From assembly GCF_036997615.1 (NCBI RefSeq), contig NZ_JAWLQA010000001.1: DNA of 64,000 bases. The stretch is one strand, 5' to 3'. Shown one piece after another: positions 26,735 to 35,275 of the stretch (positions are counted from its first letter, which is position 1; every line of letters begins with the position of its first letter). The notes under the pieces were generated by a model. It searched no databases, was not told where the DNA came from, and saw only the letters and a list, made by a program, of their open reading frames with translations. This stretch comes from Brachyspira sp949287565. GTDB taxonomy: Bacteria; Spirochaetota; Brachyspiria; Brachyspirales; Brachyspiraceae. The position numbers and the translations under genes were made by a program.

Positions 26735-27091
26735 TTATCCTATAACCGTACCGTTTTCACATTCTTCTTTGGTAGTTAATAATACAACTTCTCCATTATC
26801 TTTTACAGCACCTAAAACTAAACACTCTGAAAAAAAGTTGGCTATCTGTTTTTTTGGAAAATTAACTACAGCAATTATACGTCTTCCTATCAAATCTTCT
26901 TTTTTATATAATTTAGTTATTTGTGCTGATGAAACCTTTATACCCAATTTACCAAAATCAATTTTTAATTTGTATGCCGGTCTTTTAGCTTTTGGAAAAT
27001 CTTCTGCCTCTATTATAGTACCTGTTCTAATATCTAATGCCAAAAAATTATCAAAGCTAGATTCAGGCTTTATTTCTTCTTTAATATCCAT
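26735..27091 (-). CDS. csaA: CsaA-type tRNA-binding/chaperone-like protein
   Basis: The 118-residue protein is a single EMAP-II/OB-fold tRNA-binding domain of the CsaA type. Landmarks are FLALDIRTGTIIEAEDFP, the strand VSSAQITKLY, and the sequence VVNFPKKQIANFFSE. The length is normal for CsaA, a dimer with export-chaperone-like activity in Bacillus; the domain itself binds tRNA. It follows the frameshifted gene's region on the same strand with its own ribosome site (CGGAGA before the ATG). Confidence 0.85.
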   Translation of the reverse strand: MDIKEEIKPESSFDNFLALDIRTGTIIEAEDFPKAKRPAYKLKIDFGKLGIKVSSAQITKLYKKEDLIGRRIIAVVNFPKKQIANFFSECLVLGAVKDNGEVVLLTTKEECENGTVIG

Positions 27092-27190
27092 TTTAATCTC
27101 CGAAATATTTTTATATATTTTATGTCATTAGAAAAAATTTTGAAAGTACATTTCAATAACTTTTAATATAAAGCATTAGTAAAATAAATA

Positions 27191-28993
27191 TCAAAGTACT
27201 ATTCTTTCGCTGCCTTCTCTTCTCACTAATTTTTCTCTTTCAAATGCATTTAATATAGGAAGTACATATTTTCTGGAGAGTCCTGTTTTATCACGCACAG
27301 AAGCTATTGTTATTATATCATTAGTTTTTGTATTTTGCAGAATAAGCTTTTTTATTCTATTATAAACATCTATATGATAATATATACCCTCATCAAGATA
27401 CACAGCTTTTTTTGATGCTGATAATACTTTTATATCTTTCATACCATTAGTAAATGTTCTTATAGTTTTTTCATCTAATCCGTTTAAATCTTCTTTTTTT
27501 AATTTTTCTAATAATATTTTTTGAGAATTATTTAAAGTAATTTCTTCATTATATTTTTTGTATATATTATTAAATGGCATTAATATTTGATTTTCAACTG
27601 AATAATCTATAAATACTTTTGTAAATGCATTATTAATATTTAAATAATTTCTTATGTCTTCAAAACTTATACCTTCTTTTTTATTTTCTATTAGCTTTTT
27701 CAATCTTTCTAATAAAGTATTTAAATAATCTTTTTTAACAAAGAAATTTGCAACTTTAATAGCATAATCAGGAATCTCTCCGCTTGATTCGGTATAACCA
27801 TTCACTGACATAAATAAATCATTATATTTTTCTCTTTTTACTTCTCCCAAAAACTCGTTGGCATTATCAATTATTCTTTTTCTAATGAAAGGATTAGTTT
27901 TTTCTCCCCAAAATACATTGCCTGCTGCTATTATACTGCTTCCGCCATGGCTTATTAATATACCGCGTTCTTTCCAAAACACTGATATAGGCTCATCAAA
28001 TTTTAATCTTATGAATCTATTATCTATTTCTTTATTATTTTTACTATCTTTATCAGAATATGTTTTGTTTTTGTAAATAGGAAGTATTTGAGCAATCAAG
28101 CATTCTGTACCTACAGCAAATTCAGCATTCTTTATTTTTTTAAGATATTCAGCATCATTTTTATTTATAAGTTCTAATATTATTTCATCTGTTGAAAATA
28201 TTTTTTCTTCCTTACAGCATAATAAATGCCCTCTTCTTATTTCTTCTTTCTTTATATTTTTTAAATTAATAGCTATTCTTGAAGCGGAGTAAACAATTTC
28301 TTTATCTTCATGGTATGACTGAATATTTCTTATTGAAATTTCTTTTCTGCTTGGATAATGTATTAAGGTATCATCTCTTTTTATATTACCGCCTCTAATA
28401 CTTCCGGTAATAGTAAGTCCTGCCCCTTTTATGGAAAATACTCTGTCTACATAAATATGAGTTTTTATATCATCTTCATATTTTTCATTTGATAATATAT
28501 CAGTTATTCTATCTTTCAAAAAGTCTATATTAGTACCATTTAAAGCTGATACTTTTACTATTTCTATATCTTTATTGAATATTCTATACAGATTTTTTTT
28601 AATATCTTCTTCGCTTTCTTTTAATTTATCATCATCAACCAAATCAATTTTATTAATTACGCATATTATATTTCTTATACCAAGAGATAAAGCCACTTTA
28701 GCATGCTCTTCAGTCATATTCATCCAGCCTTCATTAGCACAAACTACAAGCATAACTAAATCCAAGCTCCACATACCAGCAACCATATTTCTTATAAATC
28801 TTTCATGTCCAGGTACATCTATTACACCTATTGTAATATCATCATTAGGCTTGAAAAAACCGAATCCCAAATCAATAGTCATTTCTCTTTTCTGTTCTTC
28901 AGGAAGCCTCATCATAGAAATTCCAGTTAACGCCTTTATTAATTCTGATTTACCATGATCAACATGACCTGCTGTTCCTATGATTCTATTCAT
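27191..28993 (-). CDS. selB: Selenocysteine-specific translation elongation factor
   Basis: The 600-residue GTPase carries Sec-tRNA to UGA codons marked by a SECIS hairpin. It opens with GHVDHGKSE (8-16), has DVPGHERFIRNM as G3 and NKIDL as G4. EF-Tu-like domains 2 and 3 run to about 370. A set of winged-helix domains forms the C-terminus (about 380-600), ending in the typical RNA-binding repeat (SVRDKTGLSRKYVLPILNAF). It is downstream of selA with a 38-base gap. Together with the tRNA gene it shows that the cell makes selenoproteins; selD is not in the window. Confidence 0.95.
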   Translation of the reverse strand: MNRIIGTAGHVDHGKSELIKALTGISMMRLPEEQKREMTIDLGFGFFKPNDDITIGVIDVPGHERFIRNMVAGMWSLDLVMLVVCANEGWMNMTEEHAKVALSLGIRNIICVINKIDLVDDDKLKESEEDIKKNLYRIFNKDIEIVKVSALNGTNIDFLKDRITDILSNEKYEDDIKTHIYVDRVFSIKGAGLTITGSIRGGNIKRDDTLIHYPSRKEISIRNIQSYHEDKEIVYSASRIAINLKNIKKEEIRRGHLLCCKEEKIFSTDEIILELINKNDAEYLKKIKNAEFAVGTECLIAQILPIYKNKTYSDKDSKNNKEIDNRFIRLKFDEPISVFWKERGILISHGGSSIIAAGNVFWGEKTNPFIRKRIIDNANEFLGEVKREKYNDLFMSVNGYTESSGEIPDYAIKVANFFVKKDYLNTLLERLKKLIENKKEGISFEDIRNYLNINNAFTKVFIDYSVENQILMPFNNIYKKYNEEITLNNSQKILLEKLKKEDLNGLDEKTIRTFTNGMKDIKVLSASKKAVYLDEGIYYHIDVYNRIKKLILQNTKTNDIITIASVRDKTGLSRKYVLPILNAFEREKLVRREGSERIVL

Positions 28994-29031
28994 ATTATGA
29001 AACTCCTATTATTACTATTGATAAACTATAT

Positions 29032-30378
29032 TTAAAAATCACTATCTTTTATTTTTATTAACACTTCTTTTATGTAATTTATATCATAATCATTTATAGT
29101 TATTACATATATAAGCACTGAATCCTTTTTTACTTTTGGTATAATAGGTACATCTAAATTATGCATAAACTTAATTACAGACTTTATATCTTTAGGCTTA
29201 AAACTTATTGCATAAGACGGATAAAAAGTATCAGGCATAGCACCGCCTCCTGTTTCTATATCTTCTTCAACAACTTCAAAACCTTCAATGTTTTCTATAA
29301 TATTTAAAGCCTTTTGTTTTATTATTTCCTTATCTATACTCAATAAAGTTTCACAGTATCCTTTGAAATTGCCTTCAGTATTCAATCTTTTTATGATACT
29401 TTTTTCTAATATTGACAGTACTGTTTTTCCGCATCTGAAAGCTCTCATTAAAGGATGTTTGTATATTTTTTCTATATATTTTTTCTTTCCTATTATGATT
29501 CCAGCCTGCACACTTGAAAACATTTTATCGCCTGAAAAGCATACCAAATCGGCACCGCTTTTTAATGCATATTTTATATGTTCCTCTTCGCTCATACTTT
29601 CATCAAATATTCCAGCTCCCTCATCATAAACTAATGCTATATTATCAGGTATAGTTTCTCTCAACTTTTTTAATGAAGGAGATTTAACAAAGCCTCTTAT
29701 TTTAAAATTGGAAGTATGCACTTTAAGTATCATAGCAGTATTTTCTGTTATAGCTTCTTCATAATCTTTAATATCAACTATATTAGTAGTGCCGACTTCT
29801 ATAAGTTTTGCTGATGCTTCCTTTAATATATCAGGTATTCTAAAGCCTCCGCCTATTTGTACCTGTTCGCCTCTTGATACTATTACTTCTTTATTACTTG
29901 CTAAAGTTTTTAATATTAAAAATACAGCAGCAGCATTATTATTAACTACCAAAGCATCTTCTGCACCTGTTAATTTACTTAAAAGAGAGTATACAAATTC
30001 TCCTCTTATTCCTCTTGCTTCATTATTAATATTATATTCAAGATTATTACTGTTAATATTTAAATCTCTTACGCTATCCCAAACTTCCGCATCTATTGGT
30101 GATCTTCCCAAATTTGTATGCATTATAGTTCCGGTGGCATTTATAACTTTTTTTATTGGCAGATTTGATTTCTTTTTTATTTCAATTTCACATAACTTAA
30201 TTATATCTTTCTTATCATATTGTAATTCAGGATTATTTTTTAATTGAGTTCTTAATTTTTCTAATGTTTCTCTTATAATATCTGCAGCAATTGGGCGAGA
30301 AATAATTTTATGATATGGTTTTATAGATTCATCTTCTAATACTGCATTAGTTTGTATTAGATTAAATTTATTATTCAT
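29032..30378 (-). CDS. selA: L-seryl-tRNA(Sec) selenium transferase
   Basis: This is a PLP enzyme that turns Ser-tRNA(Sec) into Sec-tRNA(Sec) with selenophosphate. From the ATG at 30378 it has 448 residues. It shows the N-terminal domain (RPIAADIIRETLEKLR), the motif INATGTIMHTNLGRSP, and the PLP lysine in CFSGDKMF. It also has the GGGAMP segment near the C-terminus. A longer open frame to 30498 runs through the tRNA-Sec gene and must be rejected as coding. The gap between tRNA and start is 29 bp and there is only a weak ribosome site (CGGAA). Confidence 0.95.
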   Translation of the reverse strand: MNNKFNLIQTNAVLEDESIKPYHKIISRPIAADIIRETLEKLRTQLKNNPELQYDKKDIIKLCEIEIKKKSNLPIKKVINATGTIMHTNLGRSPIDAEVWDSVRDLNINSNNLEYNINNEARGIRGEFVYSLLSKLTGAEDALVVNNNAAAVFLILKTLASNKEVIVSRGEQVQIGGGFRIPDILKEASAKLIEVGTTNIVDIKDYEEAITENTAMILKVHTSNFKIRGFVKSPSLKKLRETIPDNIALVYDEGAGIFDESMSEEEHIKYALKSGADLVCFSGDKMFSSVQAGIIIGKKKYIEKIYKHPLMRAFRCGKTVLSILEKSIIKRLNTEGNFKGYCETLLSIDKEIIKQKALNIIENIEGFEVVEEDIETGGGAMPDTFYPSYAISFKPKDIKSVIKFMHNLDVPIIPKVKKDSVLIYVITINDYDINYIKEVLIKIKDSDF

Positions 30379-30407
30379 AATTATTCCGAAATGCTTTGTA
30401 ATTTTAT

Positions 30408-30496
30408 CGGAAGAGGCAGGAGTTGAACCTGCCGACGTTGTTATAACGTCCAACGCTTTTGAAGAGCGCGGAGCCCACCGGGACTCATCTGCCTCC
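30408..30496 (-). tRNA. selC: tRNA-Sec (anticodon UCA)
   Basis: Read on the minus strand, an 89-base tRNA begins with GGAGGCAG. It has a 6-bp D stem (GAGTCC/GGGCTC) and an anticodon arm with loop CTTCAAA (anticodon TCA). A long variable arm follows (GACGTT/AACGTC), then a T arm GCAGG-TTCAACT-CCTGC and discriminator G73. These are tRNA-Sec hallmarks. CCA is not encoded. The acceptor is odd: the 3' strand CTCTTCC pairs with the 5' strand at positions 1-5 (one G-U), but positions 6 and 7 are mismatched. Acceptor plus T stem is 12 bp rather than the usual bacterial 13. Confidence 0.93.
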
Positions 30497-30508
30497 ATAT
30501 ATTTCGAT

Positions 30509-30537
30509 ATGATATATCAGTTTTTACTTTATGTCAA
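30509..30537 (-). promoter_or_regulatory. Promoter of selC-selA-selB
   Basis: On the minus strand TTGACA (30532-30537) and TATCAT (30509-30514) have a 17-bp spacer, with the tRNA start 13 bases after the -10 box. No other good promoter is seen before selA, so the tRNA is probably processed from the selAB transcript. Confidence 0.75.
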
Positions 30538-30608
30538 TAATTTTAAATACCATATATAAGTATATACAAATAAACTAAAAAAAATTCCTTATTGAATTAT
30601 TCTATAAT

Positions 30609-30732
30609 CCCACCCTATAGGCTTTCTACTATATCTTATCATTTTAATATTATTTTTCTTTTAAATTTCAAACTCATATTTTATCTGCCCACCCAATTTT
30701 TTTTGACTTCATTGCTTTTATTACCGCACGGT
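30609..30732 (-). repeat. Dispersed intergenic element, copy B-left
   Basis: Read on the minus strand the head is ACCGTGCGGTAA (30732 to 30721). GGGTGGG starts at 30694, 35 bp from head position 4, and the second GGGTGGG starts at 30615, 79 bp further. It points away from copy B-right; the two heads are separated by 64 bp of AT-rich DNA (30733-30796). No believable ORF lies in the 474-bp gap between selC and hom. Confidence 0.7.
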
Positions 30733-30796
30733 AAGCAAAATTATAAATATAAATCAATCAATAATTGCAATTTAAATTATAAATAAGGATTCACTA

Positions 30797-30919
30797 AGCG
30801 TGCGTTAAAAAAGTCAGAAATACAATAAGAATTTGGGCGGGTATTCTTTTTATAAATAAAATAAAAAAACAATGAAAAATTATATATTCTATTAAAAACA
30901 AAAAAATATAAAGGGCGGG
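30797..30919 (+). repeat. Dispersed intergenic element, copy B-right
   Basis: The head AGCGTGCGTTAA starts at 30797. GGGCGGG starts at 30835, 35 bp after head position 4, and the second GGGCGGG starts at 30913, 78 bp further. As in copy A, the first block is followed by TATT and the head is preceded by ATTCAC. Confidence 0.7.
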
Positions 30920-30940
30920 ATTTAAAAAAGAATCTTTAAA

Positions 30941-30995
30941 AACAAAAAACAAATAATGCATATATAAAGAATAATTATATATGGCATTATTTGTT
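30941..30995 (-). terminator. Terminator of hom
   Basis: AACAAATAATGC (30948-30959) and GCATTATTTGTT (30984-30995) form a 12-bp stem extended by ATATATA/TATATAT, followed on the minus strand by T6. It sits 20 bp after the hom stop. Confidence 0.85.
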
Positions 30996-31014
30996 TATTA
31001 ATATTATTTTTTAA

Positions 31015-32268
31015 TTATTTTATTTTCGCTATAAATATATCGTCTATCTTTTCTACTTTTTCTATTGCTTCAATTATAGAATTGATATTAACATCTTTAA
31101 GAACAAACATAAAATTTCCATTTCTCTCTACACTTTTCTCAATACTAATATCATAGAAAGCCTCATTAAATGCAAGCAAATTATTTTTATTTGATTTAAA
31201 TCTCACATAGAAAGTTTCATGCTTTTCTTTGAAATCTTTTACTTGAAGATCTTTATTTTCTTCTACGAATCCAAGTATAGGTATTCTAAGCTCATCAGTA
31301 ATTAAACTATTTCTGGCTAAAGTAACAGCATCAGAAACTATAGCACTGCTTGTAGGTCTTCCGCCGGCACCTGAACCATAGAAAACTGTATCACCAGAAC
31401 GATCGCCTACTACAGTTATAGCATTAAAAGCATAATCAACTTTAGAAAGCATATTATCATCATTAAGCAATGTAGGTATAACATATATGTATGCATTATT
31501 ATTTTCATCCAAAGCAGCTTCAGCTATTAATTTTATAGTAAGCCCAATCTCTGAAGCAAATACAATATCATCTAATATAATATTTCTTATACCTCTTATA
31601 AATATCTTATCAAAACTTATAACATTGCAAAAAGCTATAGATGAAAGTATACATAATTTATGAGCAGTATCTATTCCATCAATATCAAATGTAGGGTCAG
31701 CCTCAGCATATCCTTTATCCTGAGCATCTTTAAGAACATCTTTAAAATCTAAATTATTCTTAGTCATATTAGTTAAAATATAATTACAAGTTCCATTTAA
31801 TATTCCGTAAACATTTTCCATTCTATCAGAAACTAAACTCTCTTTCATAGCCTTTATTATAGGTATAGCCCCTGCAACAGAAGCCTCAAAAGCTATATCA
31901 GTTTTTCTGTCTTTTATAAGCTCTCCAAAACAATTAGCAAGCAATGCTTTATTAGCTGTAACTACTGGCTTTTTTACTTTCATAAGAAGTTCTTTTGCTG
32001 TATCCATTCCTCCAAGTACTTCTATAACTATATCAATATCATCATCATTTAAAATATCATTTAAATCTTTAGTTTTTATTTCTACTTTATCCAAAAATTT
32101 ATCATCTTTTACTTTATCAATATTTCTGCTGAAAATGGTTTTAATGGTTAATTTTATTCCGGTTCTTTTTTCCATTATAGCATTATTCTCTATAATAGTT
32201 TTTACTGTGTCTTTACCAACATGTCCATAACCGGCAACTGCAACTTTAAATTCTTTTTTCTTAACCAT
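31015..32268 (-). CDS. hom: Homoserine dehydrogenase
   Basis: The 417-residue enzyme reduces aspartate semialdehyde to homoserine for threonine and methionine synthesis. It has an NAD(P) fold (VAVAGYGHVGKDTV), the catalytic-domain motif GILNGTCNYIL, and EADPTFDIDGIDTAHKL. The substrate region ends in YGSGAGGRPTSSAIVSD. A C-terminal ACT-like domain (about 340-417) suggests feedback control by threonine. AGGAGAAAA precedes the start. It is monocistronic, with a leader of about 115 bases. Confidence 0.95.
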   Translation of the reverse strand: MVKKKEFKVAVAGYGHVGKDTVKTIIENNAIMEKRTGIKLTIKTIFSRNIDKVKDDKFLDKVEIKTKDLNDILNDDDIDIVIEVLGGMDTAKELLMKVKKPVVTANKALLANCFGELIKDRKTDIAFEASVAGAIPIIKAMKESLVSDRMENVYGILNGTCNYILTNMTKNNLDFKDVLKDAQDKGYAEADPTFDIDGIDTAHKLCILSSIAFCNVISFDKIFIRGIRNIILDDIVFASEIGLTIKLIAEAALDENNNAYIYVIPTLLNDDNMLSKVDYAFNAITVVGDRSGDTVFYGSGAGGRPTSSAIVSDAVTLARNSLITDELRIPILGFVEENKDLQVKDFKEKHETFYVRFKSNKNNLLAFNEAFYDISIEKSVERNGNFMFVLKDVNINSIIEAIEKVEKIDDIFIAKIK

Positions 32269-32330
32269 AATTTTTCTCCTAAATATAAATTTGTTTTAAT
32301 AAAATTAACCTTAAAATTATTACAAAAGCT

Positions 32331-32420
32331 AGTAATATTGTAGTTTTATTTTATATGAATTTCTAAATACGATATTACTGTATTAAGTTATATTATAACA
32401 TCTATTGAAAATTTTTACAA
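32331..32420 (-). promoter_or_regulatory. hom promoter and leader hairpin
   Basis: On the minus strand TTGTAA (32415-32420), 17 bp, TATAAT (32392-32397). The leader begins with AGTAATATCGTA (32379 to 32368), which pairs with TACAATATTACT (32342 to 32331), 11 of 12 pairs plus a wobble, with a 25-base loop. No T-box or known riboswitch motif is visible. The 304-bp gap to the ferredoxin gene also holds that gene's promoter and nothing else I can identify. Confidence 0.6.
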
Positions 32421-32511
32421 TACATGCTAAAAATTTTAATTAATATAAAAAAACAGTATAAATAATAGAATAATCTAATATTTTTTATAACTTTTTAACA
32501 AATAATAGATA

Positions 32512-32540
32512 TTGATTTCATTATTCATTTATGTTATAAT
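32512..32540 (+). promoter_or_regulatory. Promoter of the ferredoxin gene
   Basis: TTGATT (32512-32517) and TATAAT (32535-32540) have a 17-bp spacer. A strong ribosome site TGGAGG follows 6 bases before the ATG. Confidence 0.8.
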
Positions 32541-32572
32541 AATAGAACAGTTTAATTTTTTGGAGGTCAATT

Positions 32573-32740
32573 ATGCCACGTGTTATAAATAACGATTGTG
32601 TAGCTTGCGGATCATGCATTCCTGAGTGTGCATTCGATGCTATTAGTGAAGGAAATATCTATGTGATTGATCCAAACAAATGCACTGATTGTGCTGCTTG
32701 TGAAGCTGTTTGTCCAAGCAATGCTATAAGTCCAGCTTAA
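32573..32740 (+). CDS. 2x[4Fe-4S] ferredoxin
   Basis: This 55-residue protein has two cluster motifs, CVACGSCIPEC and CTDCAACEAVC, each followed at the right distance by the Cys-Pro or Cys-Ala of the partner cluster. This is the clostridial-type low-potential ferredoxin. It carries electrons for pyruvate:ferredoxin oxidoreductase, hydrogenase and similar anaerobic enzymes in the cytoplasm. A near-consensus promoter, strong ribosome site and strong terminator around such a short gene suggest high expression as a monocistronic message. Confidence 0.95.
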   Translation: MPRVINNDCVACGSCIPECAFDAISEGNIYVIDPNKCTDCAACEAVCPSNAISPA

Positions 32741-32761
32741 TTACTGCTGATGGCATAGCGT

Positions 32762-32797
32762 GGGTAGGTTTTAATAATTTAAAGCCTGCCCTTTTTT
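32762..32797 (+). terminator. Terminator of the ferredoxin gene
   Basis: GGGTAGGTTTTAA (32762-32774) pairs with TTAAAGCCTGCCC (32779-32791) with two G-U pairs and a 4-base loop, followed by T6. Confidence 0.9.
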
Positions 32798-32820
32798 ATA
32801 TACTAGTTTAAGGAATAATA

Positions 32821-33606
32821 TTGATAAAAAATACCGAAGCATTTATACTGTCATATAATGCATATAAAACCTCATCTGTAATAGCATCTTTTCTTACAAA
32901 TAATTCTATAATGCAGGCAATATGCCACAAAGCAAAAAATAACTCAAAAGCATTCGGTTCTGATTTAGAAAGCATATCAAAGTTGAATATAAACATATAT
33001 GAGAAAAAAGAAAATCAGCTATCAATATTAAAAGAATCTTCTATTATAAAAAATTATAAAACATTAGAAAAATCTATATACTCATCTTTAGCTGTATTCT
33101 ATATAAGAGAAGTATTATTATACTGTGCCAAAGATTTTGATGATAGATATTTTATTCTAATGGAAAAAACATTAGATGCTTTAGAAAGTTTGGAAGAAAA
33201 TTATAATAATGATGATAAAATAAAAAAAATCTATATAAATATTTTAATAGCAGCATTTGAAATGAAAACTTTGCATATAGCAGGAATATCCCCTCATTTA
33301 GATAAATGTACAATATGCGAAAACAATAATAATTTATTATATTATTCTATATTAGAAGGCGGATTAATATGCCAAAAATGCAGAAATCTAATTAAAGACT
33401 CCATAAATATAACAGAATATGATACAGCATTTATGAGAATTATAAAACATACATCTCTTATAGAAATAATAAAAAATGAAAATCTAAAACAAATATATAA
33501 TAATTCTATAGATAATGTAAAATATATCATGAATAAATCGATATTCAATCATATAAATAGAACAATAAAAAGTCAGAAAGTATTAGAAGAAATTTTACTT
33601 ACTTAA
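32821..33606 (+). CDS. recO: DNA repair protein RecO
   Basis: The 261-residue protein loads RecA onto SSB-coated gaps in the RecFOR pathway. The N-terminal OB-fold is visible (EAFILSYNAYKTSSVIASFL and a following strand region). The helical C-terminal part carries the zinc site CTICE...CQKC. The start is a TTG, supported by AAGGA ten bases upstream and by the lack of a nearby ATG in frame. The 3' end overlaps the convergent phosphatase gene by 12 bases. Confidence 0.88.
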   Translation: MIKNTEAFILSYNAYKTSSVIASFLTNNSIMQAICHKAKNNSKAFGSDLESISKLNINIYEKKENQLSILKESSIIKNYKTLEKSIYSSLAVFYIREVLLYCAKDFDDRYFILMEKTLDALESLEENYNNDDKIKKIYINILIAAFEMKTLHIAGISPHLDKCTICENNNNLLYYSILEGGLICQKCRNLIKDSINITEYDTAFMRIIKHTSLIEIIKNENLKQIYNNSIDNVKYIMNKSIFNHINRTIKSQKVLEEILLT

Positions 33607-34260
33607 TATATCAAATATTTCTTTTGTATTATTAACTATATAAGAAGCATTTTTGAACTCTTCTTCATTTCCAAAACCATATTTAACAGCGATAGAATCA
33701 ATTCCTATATTCTTTGCAGCATCTATATCATCTATCCTATCACCTATCATTATAGTTTTATCTTTATCAAAATTCTCTTTTTCTAATGCTTCTTTTAATA
33801 CGCCTAATTTATTTTTAATTTTTCCTCCAAGTATAGGAGCATAAAAATCAGTAAAAAATTTAGTCATAGAAAAATGTTCAATTATTCTTAAAGCTAATTC
33901 TTTAGGCTTAGCAGTGGCTAGAAAAACTTTATAATTATTTTCAGAAAGAGTTTTAATCAAATCATATATACCATCATAAAGTGTACAGTTAAATAAACCA
34001 TCATTTCCATTATAATCTTCTCTGTAAAACTTTATAAAATCAAGAGATAGTTTTTCATCGTCTAAACAATATTTTCTGAAACTAGTGTCAAGAGGAGGTC
34101 CAATAAACTTTCTTAAAGTATCATTATTAGGAATAGCTATATTTAAATTATATACATCGTTTATTTTTTTTATCCCATACAAAACGGCATTTGTTATACC
34201 AGGTGCTGAATCAGTGATAGTTCCGTCAAGATCGAATAACACATTAATATATTTAGGCAT
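33595..34260 (-). CDS. HAD phosphatase, phosphoglycolate phosphatase-like
   Basis: The 221-residue HAD enzyme has FDLDGTITDSAPGI (nucleophile and acid/base Asp), cap region to about 85, FLATAKPKELALRI as motif 2, a Lys-bearing region near KNKLGVLKEAL and MIGDRIDDIDAAKN as motif 4. It resembles Gph and PpaX; phosphoglycolate or pyrophosphate are possible substrates. It is downstream of the Nif3-like gene with a 34-base gap and probably shares its transcript. Confidence 0.85.
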   Translation of the reverse strand: MPKYINVLFDLDGTITDSAPGITNAVLYGIKKINDVYNLNIAIPNNDTLRKFIGPPLDTSFRKYCLDDEKLSLDFIKFYREDYNGNDGLFNCTLYDGIYDLIKTLSENNYKVFLATAKPKELALRIIEHFSMTKFFTDFYAPILGGKIKNKLGVLKEALEKENFDKDKTIMIGDRIDDIDAAKNIGIDSIAVKYGFGNEEEFKNASYIVNNTKEIFDILSK

Positions 34261-34294
34261 AACAACTCTCTTTTATATATACACTTTATAAGCT

Positions 34295-35260
34295 TTATTT
34301 CTCTACAAAAATATATCCTGAAGCAGGTATAACCTCAAAATATTCTTTAGTTTTATCTTTTATAGCTTTAAATAATAAATTTATTCCCAAACTATCACTT
34401 GATATATGACCGGCGCATACAACATTAATATAATATTTTTTGCATTCATCTAAAAGTCTATCTGATATATTCATCACAACAATAGTGCTAACTCCAGCCT
34501 TTGATAAAGCTTCAATCATACCGACATCGAAAGAAGCACCGCCTGTCATATCAACTATAAACTTCCCAACCTTAGATTTATCGGAACCATTAAATATTTT
34601 AGGAGGATTAAACCTTTTAGCAGATATTTTATATTCATCTATCGTATATAAAAAATCAATAATATCTGATAATGTATATGGATTTTCTTTTTTTATATTC
34701 TCAGTTAAAAAAGATTCAACAAAATTATCAGCAACCGTATGCATACACATATAATTCAATTTAAGAAGTTTAGCAGTATCAACATCTCTATAATGATTAG
34801 AAGAATATACTGAACGGCTTACTTCATTAAGTCTTTTATTAGTTAACCCTTCAGAAACATTTATAGCTACATCATGTAAAGCATTTTTATCAGCCTGCAT
34901 AGCTATTACATCATAAAAATTAACAAATCCATATCCATTTGGATGATGTGTTATAACTAAATCTATATTGTAATTTTTTTCATTTAATCTATCAGCCAAA
35001 AGTAATTCAGATGTTTGCATATCTATACCGCAGATAATCCTTTTTATGTCTTTATCTTCTGCGATATTTAAGATTCTAGTGTCTGAATAAGGATTGAAAA
35101 GAGTATCTTTATCAAAATATTCTTTCTTATTACCATCTAATTTATCATAAGATTTTTTTATGCTATCAAGCTCTCTTTCTACGGTTTCCCTTCCTCTAGG
35201 ATCAGCATCAATTGCACAATCTATAGCAGTTCTATAAAAATCATTTATTTTTAAAGCCAT
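34295..35260 (-). CDS. Nif3-like (GTP cyclohydrolase I type 2 homolog) dinuclear metal protein
   Basis: The 321-residue protein carries the two signature regions of the Nif3/YbgI family: THHPNGYGF in the first half and CAGHISSDSLGINLLF near the C-terminus. These supply His and Asp/Glu ligands for two metal ions. Members form toroidal hexamers; their reaction is unsettled. An unusual N-terminal extension of about 60 helical, charged residues precedes the core. It starts 15 bp after the fapA stop, so the flagellar transcript may run into it. Confidence 0.75.
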   Translation of the reverse strand: MALKINDFYRTAIDCAIDADPRGRETVERELDSIKKSYDKLDGNKKEYFDKDTLFNPYSDTRILNIAEDKDIKRIICGIDMQTSELLLADRLNEKNYNIDLVITHHPNGYGFVNFYDVIAMQADKNALHDVAINVSEGLTNKRLNEVSRSVYSSNHYRDVDTAKLLKLNYMCMHTVADNFVESFLTENIKKENPYTLSDIIDFLYTIDEYKISAKRFNPPKIFNGSDKSKVGKFIVDMTGGASFDVGMIEALSKAGVSTIVVMNISDRLLDECKKYYINVVCAGHISSDSLGINLLFKAIKDKTKEYFEVIPASGYIFVEK

Positions 35261-35275
35261 ATCATATCCTAATTA

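Noticed and set aside
30379..30498. Upstream 40-codon extension of selA
   Set aside because: It is the tRNA-Sec sequence read as codons; SelA homologs begin near the ATG at 30378.
30592..30786. 64-codon open frame in the selC-hom gap
   Set aside because: It runs across the dispersed element, has no ribosome site and a low-complexity product.
32268..32397. T-box or other known riboswitch before hom
   Set aside because: No T-box sequence, specifier stem or lysine/SAM-type core is visible in the leader.
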